DNA of 64,000 nucleotides, taken from Rachicladosporium sp. CCFEE 5018. Its lineage: Eukaryota; Ascomycota; Dothideomycetes; Cladosporiales; Cladosporiaceae. The position numbers were made by a program, and so were the translations under genes. Under the pieces are notes generated by a model that had not been told where the DNA came from, did not search any database, and saw only the letters and a list, made by a program, of their open reading frames with translations. The DNA lies in assembly GCA_002077045.2 (NCBI GenBank), contig KZ111141.1:733702-797701 (forward strand). The letters run 5' to 3'. Shown one piece after another: positions 1 through 11,176 of this stretch (positions are counted from its first letter, which is position 1; the number at the start of each line of letters is the position of its first letter).

Positions 1-477
1 CCACTCCTTGCAGTTTCCTGTGTCGCTCAGCTGCGCGCATGTTCAAAGAGACTAATACATCATCGTTCCCTATAACTTCTCAGATCCTATGTTATATATA
101 CTAGAGTATATCTATAATATAGATTAAGTGTATTACTAGCGTCTAAGCCATAATAGACGTGCGGAGGCGGCATATTCGTGTAGATATAGTAGTATATAGA
201 GATTCGAGGTCAAATTGCGACGACAAGTCACGTGCTCGGCATTCGCCGGATTTTCCTCGGTAAATGTATATAGACACCTACAACACCTCTAGTATATCTT
301 TATATAATATCTAAAGTAGATAGGAGTTCTTGTTATTGCCTATGATATATATCTACGTAGGTATTAAGTATATAAACGGTCGCGCCGCAGCAAGAGACGT
401 GTATTCATGCATTTTCGCAAGTCGCGGCTCCTCCGAGCACTCCGCAGCTGACCGACACAGGAAACTGCAAGGAGTGG
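1..477. mobile_element. MITE-like element with terminal inverted repeats
   Basis: The first 25 bases (beginning CCACTCCTTGCAGTTTCCTG) recur as an exact inverted copy at 453-477, and imperfect pairing extends to about 35 bp (1-35 with 443-477). The interior is AT-rich with many TATA-type tracts, and no convincing protein is encoded. This is the shape of a non-autonomous terminal-inverted-repeat element. TA follows the right end directly (478-479), which would fit a TA target duplication, but the left flank lies outside the window. The second copy of the locus (upstream of 42389) lacks the element. Class and completeness are inference. Confidence 0.7.
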
Positions 478-579
478 TAGCGAATGAAGTGGAGTCGATC
501 CTGCCAAGACTCGTTCATGTGACATCGCGTTCATCTCGTGAACAAGAATCTCTTCACTAACATAGCCTTATCAATAACG

Positions 580-1281
580 ATGTCGGACGATATGTCTGCT
601 GCACAGGTCCCATTGACGCTCATCGTCGCAGCCACAGCGAAGAACGGCATCGGCAAGAACGGTGGCCTTCCATGGCCGATGCTCAAGAAGGAAATGGCCT
701 ACTTCGCACGAGTAACCAAGCGCGTGCCCATGCCCACGAATACCGGATCAGTGCAGTCTGATGCTCTCAAATCTGCCATACTAGAAGGCACACGACGCAA
801 TGTGGTCATCATGGGTCGCAAAACCTGGGAGAGCATTCCACCCAAATTCCGCCCCCTCAAGGACCGGACGAATATTGTCATCAGCTCTCAGGACCGAAGT
901 AAGTTGGGTGCTGTGCCGGACGAGGTTATCGTTGCTGGTAGCATTGCATCCGGACTGGAGGCCCTGGACGCTGCTGTAAGGGCTGGTGATGCTTTACCGA
1001 TTGGCAGGGCTTTTGTCATTGGTGGCTCCAGCATCTACAAGGCTGCACTGGATCTGGAGCAGACTAAGAATGTGTTGCTCACTCGCATCGGCACCGAGCA
1101 CGACTGCGATACATTCTTTCCTATCGATCTAGAGGAAGACTCGAGCACCGAACGGTGGCATCGGAGCTACAACAAGCAGCTGTCGACTTTTGTTGGCGAG
1201 GACGTCAAGGATGCCCCGATGATCGAAACGCATGACGGCAAGGACATTGGCTACGAGTTCCGCCTCTATGAACGATCCTGA
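580..1281 (+). CDS. DFR1: Dihydrofolate reductase (copy A)
   Basis: DHFR reduces dihydrofolate to tetrahydrofolate with NADPH and supplies one-carbon units for thymidylate and purine synthesis. The 233-aa product has the family layout: an N-terminal Rossmann strand with KNGIGKNGGLPWP, where the Trp is about residue 32 and the catalytic acid is Glu38 in KKEMAYF, then VVIMGRKTWESIP, then the NADPH-site strand AFVIGGSSIYKAAL. There is no intron. I chose the ATG at 580. The frame stays open upstream to a GTG at 538, but no ATG is available there. A second ATG at 592 is possible. The inverted-repeat element ends about 100 bp upstream, so the promoter of this copy differs from copy B. Confidence 0.95.
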   Translation: MSDDMSAAQVPLTLIVAATAKNGIGKNGGLPWPMLKKEMAYFARVTKRVPMPTNTGSVQSDALKSAILEGTRRNVVIMGRKTWESIPPKFRPLKDRTNIVISSQDRSKLGAVPDEVIVAGSIASGLEALDAAVRAGDALPIGRAFVIGGSSIYKAALDLEQTKNVLLTRIGTEHDCDTFFPIDLEEDSSTERWHRSYNKQLSTFVGEDVKDAPMIETHDGKDIGYEFRLYERS

Positions 1282-2052
1282 AGTCGGACGAAGCGTAGCC
1301 TTCCTTCAGTGCGCCATGGCACAGGCTGTCCGCGCAAGATGTGGACACTGCACTGTCGCGTGCCAGTCTAGCAAGCCAAGAATGGACCTCTTGAGCGCCC
1401 GATAATATCACAGCCATATCGGCACACAGTCTCGCCTGAGACATAATTCGGGGAATCTCGGCTTGCATCTTCAGAGCGTCGGCATCAGACCGGATCTCCT
1501 CCGGCTTTCGCAAGCCTCGGCGTTGCCCCGCGAAATCACAAGCTTTCCCCATGATCTCACATGCAAGTCCAAAAGCCAGACGATGAACATCAGAGCTATT
1601 CGCAATGGGTGCATACTGGCTAGCAGCATTGCGAAATGTAGTAAGGGCATTGACATGATGGACTGTACACATCGAGCAGAGCACCACAACTCTACAAGAA
1701 CTGCTCAATCACGTTGCCGGAGCCGAGAAATGTCGCCCGCGATGTCCCGAGGTACAACCTCCGCTCGACCTAGAACACGCTGTGAGCGACGCGACTTGAG
1801 GGACCTTGGCTTCTGAAAGCTACGTAATAAGAGGTCTGAAATTCCGCGAGGTGACTCCTCGTATTCTCTTAGATCTCTCTGGTTGTCTTGCATAGTATTT
1901 GGTGTGCTGCGCCACTCTCCACTCTTTGCAATCCTCATTGTCCTCGTCGGACGACCTGCATAGCGAACGGCTAGTGTGCTCCTACAGCGACAGGAATCAC
2001 ATCTAGGACAATATCTTTAAAGGTGTTGCCGCATGAGAAGACACTCGCCAGC
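1282..2052. other. Intergenic region DFR1-SFC1, copy A
   Basis: This stretch has no supported gene. Frames at 1463-1816 (+) and 1205-1708 (-) are open, but they overlap each other, lack recognisable domains and have poorly conserved ends in copy B. It presumably holds the DFR1 3'UTR and the SFC1 promoter. Confidence 0.5.
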
Positions 2053-3024
2053 ATGTCAGCCAAGTCCACCTCCGGGCCAGGAGGCAAGAAGCCTGCCTCA
2101 GTAGCCACCAACCTCATAGCCGGCGGCGGCGCAGGCATGATGGAAGCCCTCGCCTGTCATCCTCTAGACACGATCAAAGTCCGCATGCAGCTCTCAAGAC
2201 GCGCAAGAGCACCGGGAGCCAAGCGGAGAGGCTTCGTACAGACCGGCATGGAGATCGCCCGCAAAGAAACGCCTCTCGGCCTCTACAAAGGCCTCGGCGC
2301 AGTGATGACAGGCATCATACCCAAGATGGCCATCCGCTTCACCAGCTACGAACAGTACAAGCAACTTCTCTCCAAGTCCGACGGCCAAGTAACAGGCAGC
2401 GCGAATTTCATGGCCGGGCTCGCGGCAGGCGTGACAGAAGCCGTGGCAGTGGTATGTCCAATGGAAGTCGTCAAGATTCGGCTTCAAGCCCAACACCACA
2501 GCATGAGCGATCCGCTAGACATACCGAAGTACCGCAATGCCGCGCACGCCGCCTACACAGTCGTGAAAGAGGAAGGCTTCAGCGCCCTCTACCGCGGCGT
2601 ATCACTCACAGCTCTTCGACAGGGCACGAACCAAGCCGCGAACTTCACAGCCTACACAGAGTTGAAGGACTTTCTGCAAAAACGCTCCCCAGACCCCTCG
2701 CAAGCTCTTCCCGGTTGGCAGACGTCCCTCATCGGCCTCGTCTCCGGTGCCGTCGGGCCCTTCAGCAACGCGCCTATAGACACGATCAAGACCCGCTTAC
2801 AGCGGACGCCTGGTGAGCCAGGACAGACGGCGATGGGGCGGATCACAGCGATTGCGAGCCAGATGTGGAAGCAAGAGGGGCCGAGGGCGTTTTGGATGGG
2901 GATCACACCCAGGGTCATGAGAGTTGCTCCGGGGCAAGCGGTGACGTTTACGGTTTATGAGTATTTGAAGGAGAAATTGGAGAGGGGACGGGAGATGTTG
3001 CCGGGGGATAGGTATGAGGAGTGA
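2053..3024 (+). CDS. SFC1: Mitochondrial succinate/fumarate carrier (copy A)
   Basis: The 323-aa, intronless product belongs to the mitochondrial carrier family. It shows three repeats, each with a PX[DE]XX[KR] signature: HPLDTIKVRMQL near residue 40, CPMEVVKIRLQA in the middle and APIDTIKTRLQR in the last third. The wider sequence (GLGAVMTGIIPKMAIRF, ITPRVMRVAPGQAVTFTVYE) matches my knowledge of yeast Sfc1/Acr1, which exchanges cytosolic succinate for matrix fumarate during growth on C2 compounds. The start is the ATG at 2053; an in-frame GTG upstream at 2023 was not used. The protein appears identical to copy B (43865-44836) although the DNA differs at many synonymous sites. Confidence 0.92.
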   Translation: MSAKSTSGPGGKKPASVATNLIAGGGAGMMEALACHPLDTIKVRMQLSRRARAPGAKRRGFVQTGMEIARKETPLGLYKGLGAVMTGIIPKMAIRFTSYEQYKQLLSKSDGQVTGSANFMAGLAAGVTEAVAVVCPMEVVKIRLQAQHHSMSDPLDIPKYRNAAHAAYTVVKEEGFSALYRGVSLTALRQGTNQAANFTAYTELKDFLQKRSPDPSQALPGWQTSLIGLVSGAVGPFSNAPIDTIKTRLQRTPGEPGQTAMGRITAIASQMWKQEGPRAFWMGITPRVMRVAPGQAVTFTVYEYLKEKLERGREMLPGDRYEE

Positions 3025-3159
3025 TGGCGGGGACATCTATTGGCTTGCACTGGCGATTGGTGGGACATGTACATATCAGCGAACAAGCAGTGAAAGATTG
3101 TACCGCACAGACCCTGATCCTTCGGTTCATGGGGGCTTCTAAGCCAGTTGTGTGATCGT

Positions 3160-4274
3160 CTACCGTTTGCCCGCCCTCTTGGGCCTTGCAAACCCTCGAC
3201 TCGTACTCGCCGTCTGCTCCTCGCCTGATGCTTTCGCGCCAAACTCCTTCTCCAGCTCAGCAACATCTATATCGCTCGGATCGCTAGCTTCTATACTCTT
3301 CGCTACCACCACGCCAGCTGACTCCTGTGCGATCAACCTCGTGAACGTCTTGCTTGTCGAGTACATCATGCGCTCCTTGACTTTTGATGCTGTGGGACAT
3401 GTGTAGATGTAGAGGATCTGTGGTTCGGGCGAGGTGGAGGGGAAGGAGTAGAAGCTTAGTCGTGGGTCGTTTTGGGAGAGTGTGGTTGCTAGGGAGGAGG
3501 CCGAGACTGAGGGGGTACTGGAGGCGATGCGGAGGGTTTCGTCGGGGAGGTCGAATTTCTGCGTAGCAATCAGCACTTGCGCCCTGTACGGCCTGTCACA
3601 CGATCATCAGCACTTACCAACTGCACCAACAAACCTCCACTCCCCTCCCTCATCAACTCTCTCAATCCCTCCGCCAGCCCATCTTCCTTCTTCAACGCAT
3701 CAACCTTAGTATGCCCCTTCCTCGACCCCGTCCCGCCCGTCTCCCTCGCCTCAACATCCCTCAGCCCAGCCTGATCAGTCTCCTCAACCGTCAGCGGCGC
3801 AGCTAGCTCAGAGTGAGCCACATGCCTTTCCCACCCCTCCTTAGTAACTTCCTCTTTCTCAGTAACAAACAACTGCTCCCTGAACCTCTCCACGCCCAGC
3901 TCCCTCACCAACGTCAACCTCGTACTAGCAAACAATGTTTTCTCCCGCACTGGCGCAGCGTTGGGAACGTAGGTTATTGCTGCGAAGCCATTGGAATCTT
4001 CGGGGTGGGTTTTCAGGAGGATGTAGGCGGCTTTTGTAGGGGTGAGGTGGGTTTGCAGGGGTTGGAGATCGTCTAGGAAGGAGGGAGATTTGAGGAGGAT
4101 GGTGCAGAAGGGGATGAGTTCTTCTTGTTCTATGCCGGCTATTAGGCCGCGGAGGGTGGGGGAGGAGACGACGTTGTTGAACCAGTTCAGGAGGTCTTGG
4201 GAGGCTGCAGATTGTTAGAGTCGGGGATGATGTGCCAGGGAATAACAAGACGTACCTGTTATACCTGATTGCAT
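3160..4274 (-). CDS. TWF1: Twinfilin (copy A)
   Basis: Twinfilin binds actin monomers and caps barbed ends through two ADF-homology domains. On the minus strand I read three exons: 4274-4256, 4204-3618 and 3558-3160. The introns are 51 nt (donor GTACGT, acceptor CAG) and 59 nt (donor GTAAGT, acceptor CAG). The sum is 1005 nt, giving 334 aa, the usual length for fungal twinfilins. The first exon holds only six complete codons (MQSGIT), as in other fungal twinfilins. Recognisable stretches are ITYVPNAAPVREKTLFASTR in the first ADF-H domain and LYIYTCPTASKVKERMMYS in the second. The C-terminus is basic. The gene converges with SFC1. Confidence 0.93.
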
Positions 4275-5437
4275 GGTGATAAGATAGGGTTGTGGAGAGA
4301 TATAATGGCTCGAGCTATCGTGGTGGTACGGCAGGGCGCTCGGGACGTCGGCTTAACGCGTGTGGACGATGGCAGAAAGACTATACTTTCAACAGTATTT
4401 CCTCCTTCCCGCCACCAACATGACCTTCACTCTTGTCTACATAGTACTACGAAGACGACAGTAGCCTGAAGGACGGCGCGCGGTCTCCATGTAACGACAG
4501 CGACCGAACGGGTCGAGAGTCGGTCAGAGCAACAGACCCGAAAGAGGTAGTGATGTGTTGCAGGCCGCGCAATACGAACGTCTTGGACACTTGGTGCTCG
4601 ATACGACATTGTTGATTAAATGGCCATCGTAAGCAGTGGGATGTTACACGACAGTATCGGGCTGGTCCCACGCGATCCAAGCCTAAGGTATTTAACTTCT
4701 CATCTGCTCCGCCACGAAGCTCAATGTTCTCAGGCTCCGACCGTCCGCAATCCCTTTGTACGATAGCCTAACTCTCTCATGTCTGCTCAGTGCTCTCCGG
4801 CGATGCCAAGTGCATCCAGTGCAATCGAAGCGAGCCGCGGGAACAACGGAATGCCCCTGCCAATACCTCAATGTACTCGATTTCGTCGACGCAGGCAGGT
4901 AGGTAGCAGTGCAGCCGCGTGCGCAGCTGCATCAGAGCAGGCACCGGAGTCTCAGCTTATCGCACACGTACCTTTTGTGCTACGTCCTGTGGAAAGCAAC
5001 TTCGTTTTGCTTGGCGATGCGTATGTGCATGGTCTCATGAGAGGGTCTATGGCTATAAGAGTCAATAACAGCGAGGTTGAGTTACAGGATTTTGTGCTGC
5101 TGTGATGCTAGCGATCGCGATGCTTAGAGTTAGGGCCTCCTGGCTATTGAGGATCGATGTGTTACCACGGAAGCATTGATGCTGCAGCATCTGCGACAGC
5201 GACTGACTTGTGTCTACTCAGCATCTCCGGTGCCGCTAATGCTCCGATCAAGAGCGCTCTCAAATACACAATCACGCAAGCCACGCAGACGTGCAGAGGA
5301 AGCATTGGGAGCGTACTTGGGAGCGTATCCGGAGGTACACATTGCAAAGGCAGAGTCACGATGCGCATCGGAGAGGCTGCATTGTGAGAGCGGTGGCTCA
5401 GCCGCCAAAATTGCAGGTGAACTTGTGATACATCTAT
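4275..5437. other. Intergenic region TWF1-chitinase, copy A
   Basis: It contains the TWF1 promoter side and the chitinase 3' flank. The DNA is well conserved in copy B. However, the longest plus-strand frame here (4779-5105) is closed by an early stop in copy B, so I call no gene. Confidence 0.5.
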
Positions 5438-8400
5438 CTACTGGAAGGTCAACTCATTATTTGTAACCCTCTGCTCCATCCGTGTGATCGCCGCGAGCAC
5501 GTCATTCGCCAGCTGAAGCTGCGGACTGTTCGGCGCCGCCAACGGCTGATACACATTTCGTAATTGTGTCAGTCGCTGCCTCACATAACGCGTCGCAAAG
5601 TTCGTCACTCTCCTGAGCCACGCAGCACGGAACTGCACTCGTAGTGGAGCAAGTCGTTCCGGACGATTCGGGAAGGTTCTGGCATACAGATTATCGAACT
5701 GTTGCAGCGCAGTCTGAATGGCGGCTTCGACATCCGCGCGATCGGTGCGGATGGTGTTGATATAGTTGAAGACGCCAAATACGGCACTAAGCGCTGAGAA
5801 GGCGGCTTCTGCTGTTCCTTGGCCAGGGTGCGCGAGCCAGAAGTCGAACTGGTCATTGGACGTTGGGAGACCTTCCGTGGTGTACATTCGACCCTTGAGG
5901 ATGTTGAGATTACGCTCGAGATTGGACATGGAGACTGCATTCGTTGTCGAGCCGTGGGCGTCTGCAACGTCACCGAGAGCTGAGCCAGGCGGAGGATTTG
6001 CTTCAACAGTTGCAGGGACCTGTAGCATGGTTAGCGACATTGCTTTATGATGTGCGGCTGCGGTCATCTGGAGGAATGAGTGCGAGCACTGAGGGTTGGC
6101 GCAGTGATAATTGTGAAAAGTGACGACCGCGCGACCAACGAGTCCTCGCTACTGGGCGCCATAGCTCACAGTGTTCAGATGAGCGCCGTGAACGATGGAC
6201 GTCGCAGCTGATGGAGACATCACTAATGGGAAGACGGCTGCTGGAGGGGACGGATGATGATCTCGATGACTTACCCAAGTCCTGTAGTCGTTCGCGGCAA
6301 AGTTCAATAATTGATCAAACGTGAACAGGGGCAGGTTGGTGCGGAAAACTCCGCCTTGACCGTCGGCCAAGTCCAGCTCTCCAGCTTGGAAGAAGTTCGC
6401 GTTATGGTTCGGGAAGATGCTTCGATCCTCAGGATGCTCTGCGTCAACGTCGTTCCAGTTAACGCCTTGCACGCCATTGGCAGTAACAGCAGTGTCTTCG
6501 CAGTCGGTTGGCATGGCCAACGCGTATCGTTCGTTACGGCCATTCTCGGCATCCAAAGCGGCTCCATTGTTGCCAGCAGGGTAGGTCGGGGTGTCGTACC
6601 GGAATCCTCTTGGCGCGGCACCGTTGGCAGGCGGAGGATACTCGTAGATGTAGTACGTATTCGCAGAACCTCCAGATGGCCCGGGCGCCCGCTTCTGCAG
6701 TACATGATACTCGTGTTCGGCCTGGCTCAACGGTTCGAGGAATTCTCTGCGGAATGCCCTCGATCTAAGCCTGTATGGTGGATCAGGCTCGATGAGAGAG
6801 CTATCGTTGTTGATCAAGAGGTACGTGCAGACCAGCTCCCCTGAGTACGAGCCTTTGCTACCACATGTCATGAAGTCCTTGTCACCGAAGATGGCATACC
6901 CTTTGATGTCTGGAACTTTGCGGGGGGTTGGGGGCGCCTCGCCTCCGGTGAACACTTCGAGAGGACTTGGCTGGGAGCCAATTGCATGCGTAGTCCCATC
7001 ATCCCACCCCGAAAGGACAGTCCCTGATTGGAACACTTCCGAAGAAGCGCCCTGTGGAGCATCAATGATAGCAGGCTTACCTGTCCCACCGTCTCCAACT
7101 ATGCGAATGGCGTGCGGTGTTCGGGCAGTGAAGGTGGCGCCTGCCTCCAACGTAGTGCTTTCGTAGCCGAAGATCTTCAACTCCATCTTTGTCTCCAGAT
7201 TCATGTTCATGGCGAATATGGTATTGAAGGTAGGGTCGTCGACGGAGAGATAGCCATCCACAGCATCCTTGAGAGCGTTGTTCAGAGTACCGCCGTCGAA
7301 GGTACCAAGCCCCGGAGGTGCGTTCGTGGTCATGGTCTTTGATGATCCCGCTTCGAAGTTGACACTAAACTTGCCATCGATTCCGCCTTTGCCGACGAGC
7401 GAGATGTCTGCATTCAGCTCGGGAGAGAATGACACGATACCTGGATGGCTAGCCTGGAAGCCGGAGACAGGACTAGAGAATAGCTTCCTTGTCGCTCCGC
7501 CGCCGTTGTTACCTATGTTGAGCACGCCCTTCCCATCAAAGCTCAGTTGGCCGGACATGTAGATATCCGAGTCGAAGTACCCAAAAGCTTCCTCGAGGGC
7601 GAATGGCTGAACGGTACCCACCAGCGTAAAGCCAAAGCGCATGATGTTGCGCATGGAGCCAGCGAGGTTCATCTTCAGAAACCCGTCGCCATCACCGCAA
7701 TCAGCGCCATCGTCGCCATAGAGCAGGACGTTGAAGTTGTCCTTCTTGATCGTGGGCTGCGTTGTAGAGTCGTACGTCTGGCTTCGGATGTTCTGCGTTA
7801 TGGTCTTCCAGATGGAGCTGATCTTGCTCCAGAAACGTGGATGGAGCTCTCGCTTTTGATGTGCGGCCTCAACAACGTCGGTGTAGTACTTATTAGAAGT
7901 GGCGTAATCAACACGCATGTAGACGGGATCATCCGCGCGTTTGACCTTCGAGAAGTCATAGCTGTATGTCAATTCATAGATGCGCGCTCGCGGTGGTGCT
8001 CGCTTAGCGATGTGCCCGGGGGTGGTGTAATTTGACACAGTCACCGAGTGAGCAACAGCCCACTGAGCGAACCCTAAGTCATCGGGCATCCGAATGATGG
8101 AGCCCTCTGCGCCTTCAAAGTGCAAATCATCACAATTACTCTCATCAGAGTCATTCATGCAAATGAAGTGCGTTGTTTGAGCTGCCTGCCCCTGATGGAC
8201 TGCAGGTGAAAGGAACTCGAGATGAGAGCCATCGCGTTTGTTGAGATTCTTGACCGAGCCAGGCGGTCCATCGATCACGACAAAGAAGAATGCATTGGGA
8301 TTTGGGTTCTCGCCAACAAGAGATGGTGTCTGTGACAAAGTCTGTTTGTCGAATGCAGGTATGTCTGTCGTAGGCGGTAAGGTGGGGAAGAGATTCTCTA

Positions 8401-11176
8401 ACGGTACCGGGAGGAACGGGTTGAGGTTGTCAGGAGTGTTGCAACACAATGGCTTTTGTCGACTGCTGAAGCCGCCAGCACAATAGTTCCCCGTATCACC
8501 TGTGTGGAGTGAAGTCAGACGCTGGTTCCCAGACGATCGAACATAGCTTCTGATGTGTGAAGGTCATGCTGCATGAGTCTCTGCACCCCGAGCACGATAC
8601 TAGAGTTCTAGACCGACATGGGGAAGATGACTGAGATACATACCTTCAGGGTCAAGTCCAACCTGCACGTCGGTAGCTGAGCACTCATTATCGTCGCAAG
8701 TGCCTTTGCCAACCCAGTGGCAGCCTTCAAATTTATATGCTATAATGGGAGTCAGGCTAGACCATAGATAAGTGAGGAAGCGCAGCAACGTACGGCAACA
8801 AAACTTCTGCTTGCATGAGCTGAAGAATCCAGAGCTCCGGGTCCGTTCATTGACAGAGTAAGGAGCGTCGCTTGGACATTCTTCGCATTTCGTAGCCCAG
8901 CCGCACTTGTCAACGAATTTGGCCCAAGTATTGCTCACGCAACAGAAGGCCTGTTGGCCTGGCTTGAGGCACGATTTGTCACCGTGTGGGCTGTGGGTAA
9001 GAGTCGTTTCGCCTTCGTGACACTGCCCGTGGCAGGATCCTGAGCCACGCCATTCGCACTTCTGCGGTAGGGCATCAGTCGGGCAATAGACGAACTTGTA
9101 CATCTGGCCCCAGCTGTCTTTCCCACACTTGTCCGGAAACTTGCCGTTCGGCGCTATGGAGAAGCCGCTTGGTGGGTTTGCATATTCCCTATGAATGTTA
9201 GCGACTCATATGCTATCAAAGGACGCCGGTCGTAGACTCACGTCAAGCAGTCGCTGACTTTGCAGGCCTGCCCGTTGACACTCGACCAGTGATCAGTGTC
9301 GGCGGTCGCTTTACGCTTCAAGTTCGCCTCGAAAGACGGAATGGACTCGCCCAAGAGCCCTTCGAGTGCAGAAAATTGCTCGTCGTCTTGGTCAACACTC
9401 CACACCATAACCCCACCAAGTCCAACGCTGTTGGCCCAATCGACTTTCTGCTTGAAGGTTACGGCATCGTCATATGATACCCATTGGTCTTTGTTGTCGC
9501 CGAAGACAATGTAGTTGGCTGCAGCGTCTTTGTCGTGAACAACATCCGGCTTTTGGTCCGCGATGATGTCCATGATCTCGAAGTAGGCCAGTGTTCCGGC
9601 AGAATTGGTGCATGGACCTGCGTTCGCCGAGCCGGAAAAGGCACAACCAGGAGAGCTGCACTTGCTGCTTTGGAGTTGGAACGATCGCCCATAGAATCCC
9701 ATACCGATTACCACTTGACCGGGAGGGACATTGTTGCGCCACAAAAGGTCAACAGCAAGCTTGATCTCTGTCAGATTCGTATGTGCTTGTACAATGGAAC
9801 CAATAGGATTGTGCGCGTCCCAAATTCCCTACAGAGGGTCAGTATCAACGGTGCGCGTCATTTTCTTGGGTAACCTTACGTGTAGATCATAGCTCATCAG
9901 GTTCACCCAGTCTGCATACTTGAGAGCCTGGGGAATGTCGAACCAGCGAAGATACCAGTACGAAGTCGGAGCCGTGAAGGTCAGTCCATAGTTGCCGCGA
10001 GCAGACGATAAGAACGTGGAACGTAGCGTCTTCAACAATTCAACGAAGTTCTGGATGTCCTTTTCTTCATTTCCGCCGCGATCAGGAGCTCCAGGATACT
10101 CCCAGTCCAGATCGACGCCATCGAAGCCATACCGCACCATGAAGGACACGAGATTGTCAGCAAACTTCTGCCTCTTTGCCGGGTCGGATGCAATCTCCGG
10201 GAAGACCGCTTGGGTACTAGTACCCTACGCAAACTGTCAGTGACCATAAGTCCACAAGCCAAGTAGGGTCGCGGGATTACATTGTCCGAGTAGGTCCAGC
10301 CGCCGAGGGATATGAAGACCTCGAGGTTGGAGTTCCTTGACTTCAAAGTCTTGACATCGGTAGTCTCGGCGAACAGATTCTCGGGAGTGGCGGAGTCCAT
10401 AGGGACAACCCGGTATGTTCCAGGCTCCACGCTGCCAATCAGTCAGTGCCTGCGGTCTAGGCAAGTTCATGGTTACCTACTAGGCGAAGGCGAAGTTGAC
10501 ATGGGTCAAACCCTCAGTGGGGATGCCACTGGGAGGGAACGTCCTGCACGTCCGGCGGGCAGCCCAAGCTTCGTAGTAGCCGATGACCCTGTTGTTGAGG
10601 ACTGTAATGCCGGACCCGCCGGCTGGTACAGGCGGATCGACAACGCAGTTGGACTGGCATTTGCCAGTACAGAACTCCTCCGTGTCACCACAGAATCCGA
10701 ACTCGCTACAGCAGACATTGAGAGGGCACTCCTTGCCTGTAAGTTTTGTTAGCTTGCTTGAGATTCGACGGATGTGCAAGCAGAGGCGACCTACCCGGAG
10801 GGTCTGCGTACTGCCCACACTCGGACTTCGCACTGCACTGCGAATCACAATCACCGCCGCAGAAGGTAGGTCCAAAGCCACAGATGCCTGTGTCTGTGCC
10901 CTGGAATGAGCCACAGCAAGCTTGTGTCTTGCATAGGACGCCTTTTTTGCAACGATAGTCATCGTCTACTCTCTTAATCAGCTGGCTGACATTGTTGGAG
11001 CTGTACTCGTGGAGATAATTATCGTATTCTGAATGGCGGCTGACTAATCGAGCAGACCTCGAGTCCAATGCGCTTTCGCTGTCCGCTGGAGTATGTGAGA
11101 ACGTCCAAAACAATGTAGCAATGCAAACGAATGAGAAAAGAATGAACGGCCGAATGGCTTTCTTACAGAAAGCCAT
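5438..11176 (-). CDS. Killer-toxin-type GH18 chitinase (copy A)
   Basis: The 1672-aa product comes from nine exons: 11176-10795, 10736-10481, 10431-10281, 10224-9880, 9828-9242, 9188-8794, 8739-8644, 8499-6275 and 6019-5438. Every junction is GT-AG and phase-consistent. Domains in order: an N-terminal hydrophobic signal or anchor (about residues 8-27); two cysteine-rich hevein-like chitin-binding modules (about 75-157); and a GH18 domain with YYEAW, FISLGGWTYSD and the catalytic DGVDLDWEYPG (proton donor Glu305). A Cys-rich linker follows, and then a very long C-terminal region of the kind annotated as killer toxin alpha/beta-like in Aspergillus and related to zymocin of Kluyveromyces. It hydrolyses or binds chitin; a toxin-delivery role is inference. 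It is head-to-head with the LysM gene at 12373. Introns 7 (144 nt) and 8 (255 nt) are longer than the rest. Confidence 0.93.

Noticed and set aside
538..580. GTG codons upstream of DFR1 (538, 42347), SFC1 (2023) and the transporter (32997), and TTG codons upstream of the coiled-coil (32480) and ECM14 (63069) genes, as starts
   Set aside because: Nuclear fungal genes start at ATG; in each case an ATG a little downstream fits the family N-terminus.
1205..1816. Overlapping open frames on both strands between DFR1 and SFC1
   Set aside because: The frames overlap each other, have no recognisable domain and their ends are not kept in copy B; general DNA similarity explains the shared middle.
4779..5105. 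108-codon frame between TWF1 and the chitinase
   Set aside because: The counterpart in copy B is closed by TGA after about 20 codons, and there is no domain or codon pattern.
10470..10483. In-frame TAG TAG at the end of chitinase exon 2 as a premature stop
   Set aside because: A GTAGGT donor just inside the first TAG, joined to the CAG acceptor before 10431, removes it and restores the GH18 sequence FAFAYVEPG; copy B has the same arrangement.
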